Origin: Vitellaria paradoxa
Lineage: Eukaryota; Streptophyta; Magnoliopsida; Ericales; Sapotaceae
NCBI GenBank assembly: GCA_019916065.1
Contig: CM034244.1
Coordinates: 23,180,471 to 23,244,470 of the forward strand
DNA: 64,000 bases
Direction of reading: 5' to 3'
Shown: positions 11,973-23,741 of the stretch, one piece after another
Position numbering within the stretch: the stretch's first letter is position 1
Layout of the letters: the number at the start of each line of letters is the position of its first letter
The notes under the pieces: model-generated
Databases searched by the model: none
What the model was told of the DNA's origin: nothing
The model's input: only the letters and a program-made list of their open reading frames with translations
Made by a program: the position numbers and the translations under genes

Positions 11973-14900
11973 GATGTGTTGGTCCAAGTAGACAAATTTT
12001 ACTTCCTAGTCGACTTTATAGTGTTGGACACCTAACTTATTCTCCTCCCATTCCATTCCAGTCATTTTAGGTAGACCATTCCTTGCTACATCCAATGTAA
12101 TGATTAATTGTAGTAGAGGGGTTATGAAGTTATCGTTTGGGAATATGACTGTTGAGGTGAACATCTTTAGGGTAGGCAAATAGATGGGAGAGTTTGAGGA
12201 TATTAGGGAGGTGGATGTGATTCAGGCTTTAAGTGAGGAGTACTTTGAGAATACTTACTTTGAGGATCCTTTAGAACGAGCTCTAGTGAGAAGTGAAAGG
12301 TGTGAGGCTTTGGATGGAGAAAATTTTATGGATAGTGAAGAGTTGATAAGTGCTAGGGAGGAAATTATGGCAATTAGTGGTTGGGTGCCAGTGTTTGAAC
12401 CTTTAGAGCCATCTTTGATCAAACCTAAGCCATCAATTGAATGTCCTCCATGTCCTTCTAGGAAACCTTTACCGAGTGAACTTAAGTATGCATTCTTAAG
12501 GGGAAGGAGAGACATTTCCAGTAGTTGTGTCTGCAAGTTTAGAGAAAACTCAATAAGAGAGGTTGTTGGTAGTTTTGAGTGCCCATTGTCGAGCACTAGG
12601 TTGGATTGTGGTGGATCTTTGAGGTATTAGCCCTTTAGTATGTTCTGATCATATATACCTTGAAGATGATGCCAAACTTGTGAGGCAACAGTATAAAAGA
12701 AGTTGTGAAAGGGGAAGTACTTAAGTTGCTCAATGCAGGTATCATTTACCCCATCTTTAATTTGAAGTGAGTGAGTCCCACTCAAGTGGTACCTAAAAAA
12801 TCCGATGTTACTATGGTTGAGAATGAGAAAGGAGAGTTAGGGCCTCAACATACCCAAACTAGGCGGCAAATGTATATTGACTATAGGCGCTTGAATGCAG
12901 TGACCCGGAAGGAGCATTTTCCCCTTCCATTCCTAGATTAAGTGCTTGAGAGAGTAGTGGGGAAGTCTTTCTATTGCTTTCTTGATGGGTACTCAGGGTA
13001 TAATGAGGTTGAGATAGCACTTGAGGACCAAGAGAAAACCACTTTCACATGCCCTTTTGGCACTTTTGCGTATAGACACATGCCATTTGGGTTATGTAAC
13101 GCACTTGCGACCTTTCAAGGGTGTGTGATGAGCATTTTTAGCTACATGGTTGAGTGGTTCTTGGAGGTTTTCATGGATGATTTCTCCATTTATGGAGATA
13201 CATTTGATAAATGCTTGACCAACCTTGAGAAGGTGTTAGTACGATGTGAGGAGAGTAACTTGGTGTTAAACTAGGAAAAGTTCCATTTCATGGTACAATA
13301 GGGGATTATTTTGGGGCATATAGTGTCATGTCATGGGATTGAGGTAGACAAAGCAAAAGTGAAATTAATCCAAAACTTACCTACCCCTCGATGTGTGAAG
13401 GACGTAAGATCATTCCTTGGACATGCCGGGTTCTACCAGCGATTCATTTTGTCCTTTAGCTCTATTGCCCGACCCCTATGCTCATTGTTGTCCAATGATG
13501 TTCATTTTGAATGGACAACATCACGCCAAGTGGCATTTGATCGACTTAAACAATTGCTCACCACCGCTCCCATTGTCCAAAGCCCGGATTAGTCCTTACC
13601 ATTTGAGCTTATGTGTGACACCAGTGATTTTACGGTGGGTGCAATCTTAGGGCAATGAAAAGAAGGGAGACCTTCTACTATTTACTACACTAGTAAAACT
13701 CTAAATGAGGCTCAAATTATCTATACCACCACTGAAAAAGAGCTTCTAGCAGTAGTTTTTGCCCCAGACAAGTTTAGGTCATATTTGGTAGGTTCTCATG
13801 TTACGGTGTTTACGGACCATGTGGCCTTGAAATATCTTCTTTCCAAGCAAGAGGCCAAACCCTATCTAATTAGATGGATGCTACTCCTCCAAGAGTTTGA
13901 TTTGGAAATTAAGGACAAGAAAGGAGTAGAAAATGTGGTAGCTGACCATTTGTCTAGATCACCTCATCATGTGTCCAACTTTAATGACCTACCAATTAAT
14001 GAGCATTACCCGATGAGCATATCATGCATATTAGCACCAATCCTCTAGTCCATTCTCCTTAGTATGCAGACTTTGCCAAATTCTTAGTGATTGGCCAAAT
14101 GCTTTCCCATTGGACAAAGGTTGATAGAGGTAAGTTCTTACGTAATGTGCGCAATTTCTTTAGGGATGAGCCTTACCTCTACAAGTATTGTCCAGATCAA
14201 ATTGTGAGGAGATGCATTCCTGATCATGAGATTCATAGTGTTATCAAGTTTTGTCACACTTTAGCTTGTGGAGGCCACTTCTCTTTAAAGAAAACCACTA
14301 CTAGGATTCTTCAAAGCAGATTTTATTGGCCTTCCATGTTTAAGGATGTGCATAACTATTGCTTGAGATGTGACCGTTGCCAATGATTAGGAGCCCTATC
14401 CAAGCGTAATGAGATGCCCCAAAACCCTGTGATTATTTTAGAAATCTTTGATTGTTGGGGGATAGATTTTATGGGCCCATTCCCTAAGTCGTTTGGTTTT
14501 GAGTATATCTTAGTGGCCATAGACTATATGTTCAAATAGGTTAAGGTCATTGCCACTCACACCAACGACCACCGAGTAGTGGTCAAGTTCCTAAAAGAAC
14601 ACATTTTCTATCATTTTGGGATACCAACGATCGATCATTAGTGATGAGGGTAAACATTTTTGCAATTGGCCTGTTGGTATCCTATTGCGCAAATATGGTG
14701 TGACGCATAAAGTGGGAACTGCTTATCACCCACAAAATAGTGGCCAGGTTGAATTGGCAAATGGGGAGATAAAGGGTATTCTTGAAAAAAAAATGTCAAC
14801 CCCACTCATAAAGATTGGTTGTTGAGACTGGTTGATGCATTATGGGCATACCGGACGGCTTATAAAACCATTTTAGGCATGTCTCCATATCGCCTCCTAT

Positions 14901-15324
14901 TTGGCAAGGCTTGCCACCTACCTGTTGAAATGGAACATAGAGCCTACTGGGCAATCCGGAGATTTAATGAGAGTTTAGACGAAGCCGACATTCTTTGAAA
15001 GCTTCAATTGAATGAACTTGAAGAATTAAAAATGATGCTTTCGAAAATGCGAAGATTGCCAAGGCAAAAATGAAGGATTTGCATGATAAGTACATTCTTA
15101 GAAAATCCTTCCACGTTGGCCAGAAAGTGCTTTTGTATAACTCAAGGTTGCATCTCTTTCCTAGGAAGCTTAGGGCTAGGTGGTTGGGTCTGTTCGTCAT
15201 CATCACAATTGCAGAACATGGTGTATGTGAGGTGTATAACCCCTGCAATGACACCACTTTTAAGGTGAATGGCCATCATCTCAAGCCATACTTAGAAAAC
15301 TTTGTGGCCGAGATTGAGACATAG
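11973..15324 (+). pseudogene. pol remnant of element A (protease end, RT, RNase H, integrase)
   Basis: Pieces in changing frames, in order: protease tail ('LVDFIVLDT', about 12005); linker 'EFEDIREVDVIQALSEEYFE' (12190-12250); RT with 'CFLDGYSGYNEVEIALEDQE' (12975) and 'VFMDDFSIYGDTFD' (13170-13210); RNase H ('TDHVALKYL' 13810, '[10 protein letters not shown]' 13938); integrase zinc finger ('HEIHSVIKFCH', 'CLRCDRCQ', 14225-14385); catalytic core ('GIDFMGPF', '[10 protein letters not shown]', 'GQVELANGE'). The C-terminal domain ends 'VNGHHLKPYLENF' with a stop at 15322. Many stops and frameshifts break it, so it is non-functional. It makes cDNA from element RNA and integrates it when intact. 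Confidence 0.9.
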
Positions 15325-16349
15325 GACTTATCGGACCCTCCCCCATTTGATTAGAGAACTTGCACGACAATTTGTATAATATTAGGGTAGGAGTTTCCAT
15401 TTCTTTCCTTCATTTTTTAGGATTAGTTTAGGAGTAGGGATTTATTCCTTGTCCCTTTTTGTTTTCTTAGTTGTTCGTGTCTTAGAGTGTTTAGGATGGC
15501 TAATTTCATTTTGAGGAAAGTTTGGAGCTGAGCATTAGAGTAGGAAGTTAATCAATGGAATATCATCAGTCTTGAAGCAGGGTCCATGTGGGCCCACCTA
15601 CTACTCTCTCGGGCACCCGAGGTCAGGCATTTGTTTTTTTTTTATGGGTCATGTGAGCTGAGTACTAGGGAGCTCCTTTTAAATGTTTAACTCCTTCCAT
15701 TCTTCTCTCTATCCTTCTTGGTTTAGCTGACTTAAGAGAGTGCACCTTCATCCTTCAATGGATCAATCACTTCATCAAGACAAGTTCTTCTCTCCATTCC
15801 AACATCTTTCCTTCCCATTTTACAACTTAGAGAAGCACTAATGCTATCGTGGGTTTAGTTGAAGTGTATATGTAAGCATTAGGGTTTGAGGTAATTTCAT
15901 AAAGACAAGGTAAGAACATTATTTTTCAGTCTATTTTGTAAGGTGTGAACCGAAATTTCGCAGTTGTCTTTGTCGATTGAATTGTGTTGGGTTATTCCTT
16001 CAACCCCATTTCAATTTGTAGCTCTCTTTTCCTTCTGGCACACCACCTGTTTGATAAAATGTTTGTGAGAGTTGGAAAGTGAGTTTAGATGTGGTTTGAA
16101 TCGCATTAGGGTACATTTAGAGCTAAGGGGTTGTTTGATAGAATTTGGCACTTTGGACATTGTTGCTCGAGTAGAATGGTGATGAGCTGCAATTGTGCCT
16201 TTCAAGTGTTTGAAGAATTGCTTGTGTGAAATTTGAAGTATTTGTGGGGCACATTGTAAGTGGTAGTGGGAAGCATTGGTTTGCATCTCAATTTGTGAGC
16301 ATACTTCAACCTTTTCCTACTTACTTAGCACTTGCTTGTAGCAACCACC
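15325..16349 (+). promoter_or_regulatory. pol-ORF3 spacer of A with palindromes and a 5' leader intron
   Basis: Noncoding. It contains 'GTGGGCCCAC' (15588-15597) and a perfect 6-bp-stem palindrome CTCGGGCACCCGAG (15608-15621), the same GGGC/GCCC style as the U3 of this family. A TTTTAAATG stretch (15677) and a pyrimidine-rich patch (15690-15720) follow. A consensus donor AAG|GTAAGA (GT at 15910-15911) and an acceptor TTGTAG (AG at 16340-16341) bound a predicted 430-bp intron ending 8 bases before an ATG in good context (ACCATGG, 16350). Function as a promoter is inference; the splice signals are visible. Confidence 0.5.
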
Positions 16350-16936
16350 ATGGGTCATTCCTCAAACAAATGTAAAAAGCAGCCCTCTCCTACTTCATGG
16401 TGGAAGATAGCGATTATGTGCCCGACTATAAGCAAGACTTAGAAGGGGTTGAAGATGATGAAGTTGAGAAACAATTTGGGAATAAGGAGGAAAATGAAAA
16501 TGATAGTGAGAATGAGGAAAAGAATAAGGAAGACGGAGACGAGCTAGACTATGACCCTCGTAGGTTCATTAGTAAGAAAGCCCATGATTTATTTGATTCA
16601 TATTAGAGTAAAAGGGCAGTTCTTTGTGAGAGGGGTATAAATTTGAATCATTTCAATGAGGAACCAGCTAACTTCAAGACTATTATGGCTACCAGGGGCT
16701 GGTCCACTGCTATAGCATTTAGAGTCACTGCTGATCCTAACCTCATCCGAGAGTTTTATGCTAATGCAATTTTAGAGGAAGATGAGAGATTGGGACAGGT
16801 GTACATTACTTCTACGGTGCGGAGATGGCAAATTATGGTGCATAAGCATAGCATTAGGGTTACTCTTGACATACCAAAGGTTCGCAAGCTAAAATATCCA
16901 TACCCTAGTGAGCAAGAACCTCCATTTCGGTGTTAG
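16350..16936 (+). pseudogene. Third reading frame of A (putative plant transposon protein family)
   Basis: ATG at 16350 is followed by a frame change near 16397, an acidic N-terminal part ('DSENEEKNKEDGDELDYDPR'), one in-frame TAG at 16604, and a homologous block ('FNEEPANFKTIMATRGWSTA', 'LIREFYANAILEEDERLGQV', 'VRKLKYPYPSEQEP'). It aligns in order with the frame at 43600 in element E, which resembles the Transposase_32 'putative plant transposon protein' family. The function in the element is unknown. Degenerate traces with stops continue to about 17555 ('LSTTEAEQRAQC'). Confidence 0.68.
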
Positions 16937-17555
16937 CACGACATTTATCTAAGAGGGAGACACATTCATAGGGGTTAGACAATAGTTTCTGAATAACTAA
17001 TTGAGTGCTAAATTCAGAATCCTTCATGGGCTCATTTGTTCTTAGATCTTACTTGTCTCTAATGATGATTTCGTCAGCCCCGATCAAGCCTGATTGATGT
17101 ATGCCATGACCGCCAGAGTTTCTATTGACTTAGCCATCCTAATGATGATTGCACTGAAAGTGAGACTGTAACAGACTAGGGGTCCCAACAGTCTACCAAT
17201 TGCCAAATTAATTATGAAGATCTTGGAGAAGTGTCATGTTCTCATTAACACTAATTTTAGGATAGTCCAGCGATTGGCGATGTTGTCTACCTCCATGTGT
17301 GCGAGGAGTCTAGCTCAGTCCCAGCACCGGAACAATTCTGCTGCCACTTCTTCTACTATGCTTCCAGTTCGCCCTTTGGTGGTCCCCACTCTTCGTTCCG
17401 ATATTCAAGCTTTGGGGACACGACTGAGTACCACAGAAGCTGAGCAGCGTGCGCAGTGTGGCCTTCTAGAGTCTATTCTTGTTGCTGTTCGCCCACCATC
17501 AGCACCACCGTTCATGACTCTCCATCACCGCTGGAGGAGGATTGGGATCCACTAG

Positions 17556-19758
17556 ATCTGACTTCATTTTCTAGTTTGATTTTTGTTACCTTAAGGCCAG
17601 TTTTGTCAGTTTAGGTATGAGTTTAAAGATGTTATGTATGTATGACCTAAAACTGAGTTCTTTTAAGATCTTATCTTGGTTTATCTTGAACTTTATTGAT
17701 GGCATTTGAATGATGTATTCAACCTCCTTTCTTTCTAAAAAAAAAATTTCTCCATTTTCTTTCTCTTTATTTCCTTGACCTTTGTTCTTTATCTTTAACC
17801 TTGTAGCATGTTCTTGTTAGTCACATACTATAGCTCTTGAGCTAATAACTACCCTCTTTACCTTTTGTTTCTACATTTTGATCTTAACACTAGTTGTTGT
17901 TGGAAGTGCTGTAGAAACTATGTTGGGGGGTGTTCCATATTACTTGCAGGGTTTCTTCTCGGGTGCATGCTTGACTTATCTGTTATAATTATTGATCTTT
18001 ATGCTCATCCTCATCATGCTCACTTTGCACACCACATATTCACATATGCATAATGATTCTCACATTGAGGACAATGCTTCGTTTAGGTTAGGGGGTAGAG
18101 TGATAGCATATTTGTACCTTGCATGTTGGCTTTTTTTTTTGGTTTGGTCAATTTTGCCCTTAAGCAAGAGGGATAGATGAGTCTTGTTCAAGCTTTAATA
18201 GGAAACTTAACTCAAGTTGAGTACATGACCTTATGCACTTTTTGTTTGGACTATCATAGAGACGAGTTTATGTGCTTAGGAGTGGATTTTGTTAACATTG
18301 GTTAATTGAGTTTCTTTGGACTAGGTAAAGACTTATACCCCTTAATGGTGAGCTTTTGAGCCTATTATTCTTTTCTTGAGGGGTTGCACATAATCACAGC
18401 TCGTTTGTTTGTCACTTTGATTTTCAATGCACCAATTGCATCACACACACTTGCATGAGTTTCCCTTGGCATAGTATGAGTTGTTTTAAGTTTTGAACAT
18501 GATACTTGTTATTTTGAGCCTTCTTGTCCTTTCTTGGTTATGAATTACTCTAGGAACCAACTTGAAGCCTTTTAATAAAGTGTGTGACATATTTCTTTTC
18601 TTGGTTTCCATCTCATATATTATCCCTTAACCTTATTCACACACTTTAAGCCTTACCCTCGCATATCTTGGGTTGTAGAAGTATCTCAATGTTGATGATG
18701 TGAATGGGGGTTGGGAATGGAAACTTTTGAGCGCCTATTGAGAGGAAACATGGGGTAGAGAATCCAAATGATGTATATGTCATTATTTTTTCAAAAAAAA
18801 AAAAAAAACAAAGAAAAAGAGAAATTTCATCTCCTTTGCTTATGTAATGATGGGACTTGTGTATTGTATTGTAATTATGGAGAATTTCCCATGAGTAGTC
18901 TGTAAATAGAGTGAAAATGCTTCTCGTTGGGATTCTTATTGAGAAGGAAAAAGAAATGGGTAACTTGGGATTTGTGTGCACAAGAATAACAGTAGCTTAA
19001 GACATGTGCTTTGAATTCCATATCTTCCATTGTAAACCTTTACCCCTGGACAAGTTACAACCGAAACAAAGACCTAGTGGATTCTAAGTGAGCAACCCTT
19101 GTTTTGTGCATATAGTGGTCTTGTGTAAGTTGTGTGATCATTTGCACGTGCATTGGAACATGGTTATAAGCTGTCCACTTGAACTTTAATTTAATTCACT
19201 CATTTGTTGTGGGGTTATGTGCAACTAGGATAGCATCATATGCTATTAGGTGAGTGTGAACCCTTGTTGAGTGAATTCTTTTCCATGAGTGGCATCCTAA
19301 AAGTCTTTGAAGTCAAAACCTAGTTCTGTTTATGCTCTTGCAACCTTGTTGAATGAATAAAACAACTTTGTACATATACTCTTCCTATTTCGATAGTCTA
19401 TGCAATTATGCTTAGCACTAGGGATTTACACGTAACATTTGGGCTAGGTAACTTGTTGAGATTGAACTTGAGTCACTTTTGAGCTTAATCATTTTTGGGA
19501 CATCTTGAGACTAACCCATAGATGTTTGTGGGTAGCATCACTACAAACCTTCACGAGACCTTACTCGTCCACTAGGAGGAACCTAGGGGTTTAAAGGGCT
19601 TGCCTCACGCGCTAAGTGTGGCCATGTGTCTCCTACGAAAATGGGCCTCTTTTTAGTTAGAATTGTCAACCTTTCATTGGAATAATATGGATTTGCTTGG
19701 TATATGTTCATTTTTCTTTTACCATAATTCTTTCCATTCCTAGGGACTAGTAATGTTT
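17556..19758 (+). other. Long noncoding 3' region of element A
   Basis: No reading frame. After 'CACATTGAGGACAATG' comes a polypurine-like AGGTTAGGGGGTAGAG (about 18085-18100). The block at about 19535-19620 ('cttcacgagaccttactcgt', 'ggaacctaggggtttaaagg') is almost the same as in element E at 47200-47270. Shorter colinear matches to E are scattered between the two. An A-run microsatellite lies near 18795. Confidence 0.7.
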
Positions 19759-19771
19759 AGGTTGGGGGGTG
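19759..19771 (+). promoter_or_regulatory. Polypurine tract of element A
   Basis: AGGTTGGGGGGTG ends immediately before the LTR start TGATTACACG, the position required for plus-strand DNA priming. Element E has an equivalent tract at 47368-47380. Confidence 0.85.
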
Positions 19772-21348
19772 TGATTACACGTAATCATTGTCATTCTTTT
19801 AGCTTCATTTCACACTTTTCTTTTGAACATTTTATCAAGTAAAATTCATTTTTATCATGTTTTGATTACTTCTATGGTCTTTGTGTGTTTTGTAGGGAAA
19901 TGGAGGAACATAGCTCGAGAAAGCCAAGCTAGGAGCTCAAAGTTACAATTTGGGCCAGATCAAGTTACCTTGGGTGCACACAGCTTGGACACATAAGATC
20001 TTGGGCGCCCAACTGTGTCACCACTTGGGCCCTGCTAAGGCTCAATTTTGCTGGACTCTCTCAGGACTTTCATTAAACACTTGGCTGAGAAGACCTTGGG
20101 CACCCGACTGAGCACCCCTTGGGCGCACAAGAGTTTGGGCGCCCACCGAGAGCAAGTTTCCAACCTTTGTCTCAGGACTTGTATCGAAAACATGGGGTCT
20201 GCAGGGGCTTGGGTGCACGCCAAGTGAGCTTGAGCGCCCACGACGTCCCTCCAGTAGACTTTGAATATTAATTTCGAATTGTAAATTTACATTTATAACC
20301 TTGATTTGTGTATGCCTATAAATAGGCTAAATATTGATGTAAAAAAGAAAGAGAGGAGTGGGAAAAAAAAAGAAAAAAAAAAAACTCTTTGACCTACGTT
20401 AGCCATTTTCTTCTAGTTTTGGGATTGTCGGAAGAGTTTACATCATCTTGGTCCTAGGGTTTTCTTTGTAAGCATTATTTTTCATCACATTTAACTGAAG
20501 GTTAATTGTTTTCTTACTTTTCATTTTTCGTTTTTACTCTGCAATACTTCATCTTTATTATTTTGTTATTGGTTTATGCTTCAAACTTGCTATAGAGTAT
20601 TTTGAAGTACTTTGCTTTAACTTTTTCTTACTTAATGAATATCGTTTCATTTTCGCATAGCCCTAGTTACACGTCTACAATACTAGGCTAGATCTTTTCT
20701 TGGTTTTAACCTAGGAACGTAATGAAATCAAAAGAGATGAATTCAAATAGTATGAACTGAACATAGATTATCATCTGTTGATTAAAAACGTAAGAATTGA
20801 AGTTCTAGGCTAATTTTTGAAACCAAATCACCTGTGATAAAATTGAACTTTGGTTACGATCTTGTGAACTAAGGTCAATTCAATGTCCTGGTGACTTTGA
20901 AATTGATTTCAAAACCCTAGAATAGCGGTTTACTTACAAAAAGTTTTCTAACGTGAAATCTTCCGGCCTAATACTATAGGTGTAGATATTAGGTTAAGTT
21001 AACAACATATTCGAATTCATCCCTTTGATGACATTACGGGAATAGGTTGGAACCAAGTGTTTCTTTTAATAGTAGTTTGTCTAAGTTTAAAATAGGTTGA
21101 TTTCTTTAGTATTTAGGTTTTTGCTTTGTTTACACTTAAAATTCATTTTCACAATTCCAAGTTAGAAAACCCCAATAAGATTTTCTTCTTTTCTTTTTAC
21201 AATTTTTACAAGCACCTTCAAAAATAAGTTTTCCACCCCTAGTCACACCCTTGCTCCCTATAGAGATGACCAAGGACTTACCTAGACTAAACTACAACCG
21301 ACCTCTTGCACTTGAGAGTGAACCTCTTACATTTTTAAAGAGTGGTCA
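19772..21348 (+). repeat. 3' LTR of element A (1577 bp)
   Basis: Runs from TGATTACACGTAATC to ...AGTGGTCA. It is homologous along its length to the LTR of B (23719-23741 plus 26375-27964). U3 carries an array of CTTGGGCGCCC-type palindromes (about 19975-20240) upstream of TATAAATAGG (20317-20326). The U5 end has 'CTTGCACTTGAGAGTGA' as in B. The flank TTGAC (21349-21353) would be the target duplication; its partner is not in the window. Confidence 0.88.
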
Positions 21349-23718
21349 TTGACCTTTGAGACTCTAGAGTTTTCAAAAGCATCTTCCCTTATTTCCTCCA
21401 ATTCGCTGAGTTAGAGCTACTTATGGAGCCCGGCCTTATCAATGCTTTCATTCATTTAGCGTATAACCCAATAAGCCCAGTGCTCCATCTCAATCAGGAG
21501 ATGGTATGCTTTGCTGTAATTCAACTAATATGGGGACATCCCTAGAATAGTCTTATACGCAGAGTAGTAAGGCCACAATGCATCAACCAATCTTAAGAAC
21601 CAATCCTTTCTATCACGATTTACAATTTTTTCAATAATTCCTTTTATTTCTCAGTTAGCCAACCCAGCTTGGCCACTTGTATTTACCAAAAAAAAAAAAA
21701 AAAGCTCAGCCACTTATTTGTGTGTGACAAACAGTTCCAACCTTATGCAAAACTCAATATTTTCGCATTAAAATGCCCACAGGCTTATTACAAAAATGGG
21801 TACCCCCATCACTAATCATTGCACAGGACATCTGAAAACGAAAGGATATGCTTTCTTTTAAAAATTTGGTGACAGCCTTGTGGTCATTTGCTTGAGTTGG
21901 AATTGCTTCTACCCACTAAGACACATAATCAAATGCCAAAGGAATGTATTCATTACCAAAAGAATAAAGAAAGGGTCCTATGAATTCTATCCCCCAACAA
22001 TCAAAAATCTCAATTACATATATAGGGTGTAGAGGCATCATGTTCCTCCTAGTCAAAGCTCCTAACCTTTGACAATGATCATAAGTTATGGAAAAGGCAA
22101 AAACATCTTTGAACATGCTTGGCCAATAAAGGCCACATTGCAGGATCTTTATGGTGGTCTTCCTCGTGGAAAAGTGACCACCACAAGCCAAGGTGGGACA
22201 AAAAGTGATCACACCTTTAAGTCTCATGGTCAGGGATGCACCATCTAATAACCTAATCTGAACAATACTTAAACAAGTATGACTCATCCCAAAAGAAGTG
22301 TCTAATGTTTCAGAAAAACTTCTTCTTATCTAAAAGTTTCCAACATGTAGGAATCTATCCAGTGGCAAGAGATAATTAGCAATGTCTGCATAACAAGGTG
22401 TGTGAGTGTCTATGCCTTAGTGCTCATGGCAAACAATTGCTCATCTAGAAAATGTTCATTAGTTGGGGAATCAAAATGATTCAGTTCTTGACTAGGCAAC
22501 TATGACAAATGATCAGCCACTACATTCTCAACTCCCTTTTTATCTCTAATTTCAATATCAAACTCTTATAACAGAAGAATCTAGCAGATTAGCCTAGGTT
22601 TAGCATCTTACTTCGTGAGCAAGTACTTAGGAGCTACATGGTCTGTGTAAATGATAACATGAGACCCCACCAAGTATGAACGGAACTTGTCCAAAGCAAA
22701 CACAACTGTTAAGACCTCTTTCTCCATAGTAGAGTAATTAAGCTGTCCCTCATTCAAGGTCTTACTTGCATAATAGATAACATGAGGTTTCCTATCCACT
22801 CTCTGGCCCAACACTACACCCACAGTGTAATCACTCACATCACACATCAATTCAAAGGGTAAAGACCAATCAGGTGCCTGCAAAATAGGTGTCAATGTGA
22901 GGCTTCTCTAAAGATTGTCAAAAGCCTCTCGACAATATGACGTCCATTCAAATGGAGCATCTTGAGCAAGCAGTTGAGTTAATGGCTTTACTATTAAGCT
23001 AAAGGATGCAATGAACATATGATAAAAACCTACATGTCCTAAGAAAGATCAAATATCCTTGACACATCTAAGGGTAAGCAACTTCTAAATAATCTCTATT
23101 TTAGCTCTATTGACCTCTATCCCCTTAGAAGAAACGATATGTCCTAGGACAATCCCTTGAGTGACCATGAATTTGCACTTTTCCTAATTTAACACAAGAC
23201 ATTTTTCTTCACACCTCTTTAACACTTTCTTCAAATTCTCCAAACACAATTCAAAACCATCTTCGTACACTAAAATATCATCCACGAAAACTTCCAAACA
23301 CTCGCGGACCATATCACAAAAGATGCTCATCATGCACCTCTAGAATATAGCAGGGGCATTGCACAACCCAAAGGGCATGCATCGGTAAGCAAAAGTTCCA
23401 AAGGGACATGTGAAGGTAGTCCTATCTTGGTCAGCCAGAGCAATCTCAATTTGGTTATATCTATAATAACCATCAAGAAAGCAATAAAAAGGTTGTCTTG
23501 CTACCCTTTCTAAAACTTGGTCTAAGAAAGGCAAAGGGAAATGGTCCTTCTTAGTCACAACTTTCAATTTTCGATAGTCAATACACATACGCCACCCAAT
23601 CTGAATCTAGGTAGGCACCAATTCCTCATTCTCATTTCTAACTACCATGACTTCATACTTCTTAGGGACAACTTGGGTCAGACTAACCCACTTGGAATCT
23701 GAAAATGGGATATATGAT
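21349..23718 (-). pseudogene. Athila-clade pol fragment D (RT to integrase), host of insertions A and B
   Basis: Minus strand, from RT on the right to the integrase end on the left: 'SDSKWVSLTQVVPKK' (23690), 'FYCFLDGYYRYNQIEIALAD' (23480), 'CDVSDYTVGVVLGQRVDRKP' (22840), 'TDHVAPKYLLTK' (22620), integrase 'TLACGGHFSTRKTTIKILQC' (22180), 'DCWGIEFIGPF' (21990), '[11 protein letters not shown]' (21585), and 'LEEIREDAFENS' up to the border. Stops and frameshifts are frequent. Left and right ends are cut exactly at the LTR borders of A and B. The remaining parts of D should lie beyond those elements, outside the window. It is the oldest layer of the nest. Confidence 0.88.
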
Positions 23719-23741
23719 TGATTGTATGCAATCATTGTTAC

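Larger units (their letters stand above)
11973..21348 (+). mobile_element. Athila-type retrotransposon A, 5' truncated by insertion of C
   Basis: It begins abruptly inside the protease region, where C inserted, and runs through RT, RNase H, integrase, spacer, third reading frame, noncoding tail, polypurine tract and 3' LTR. The right border abuts the integrase of minus-strand element D, so A inserted into D (flanking 5 bp TTGAC at 21349-21353). It belongs to the same family as element B. Its 5' LTR and gag are not in the window. Confidence 0.88.
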
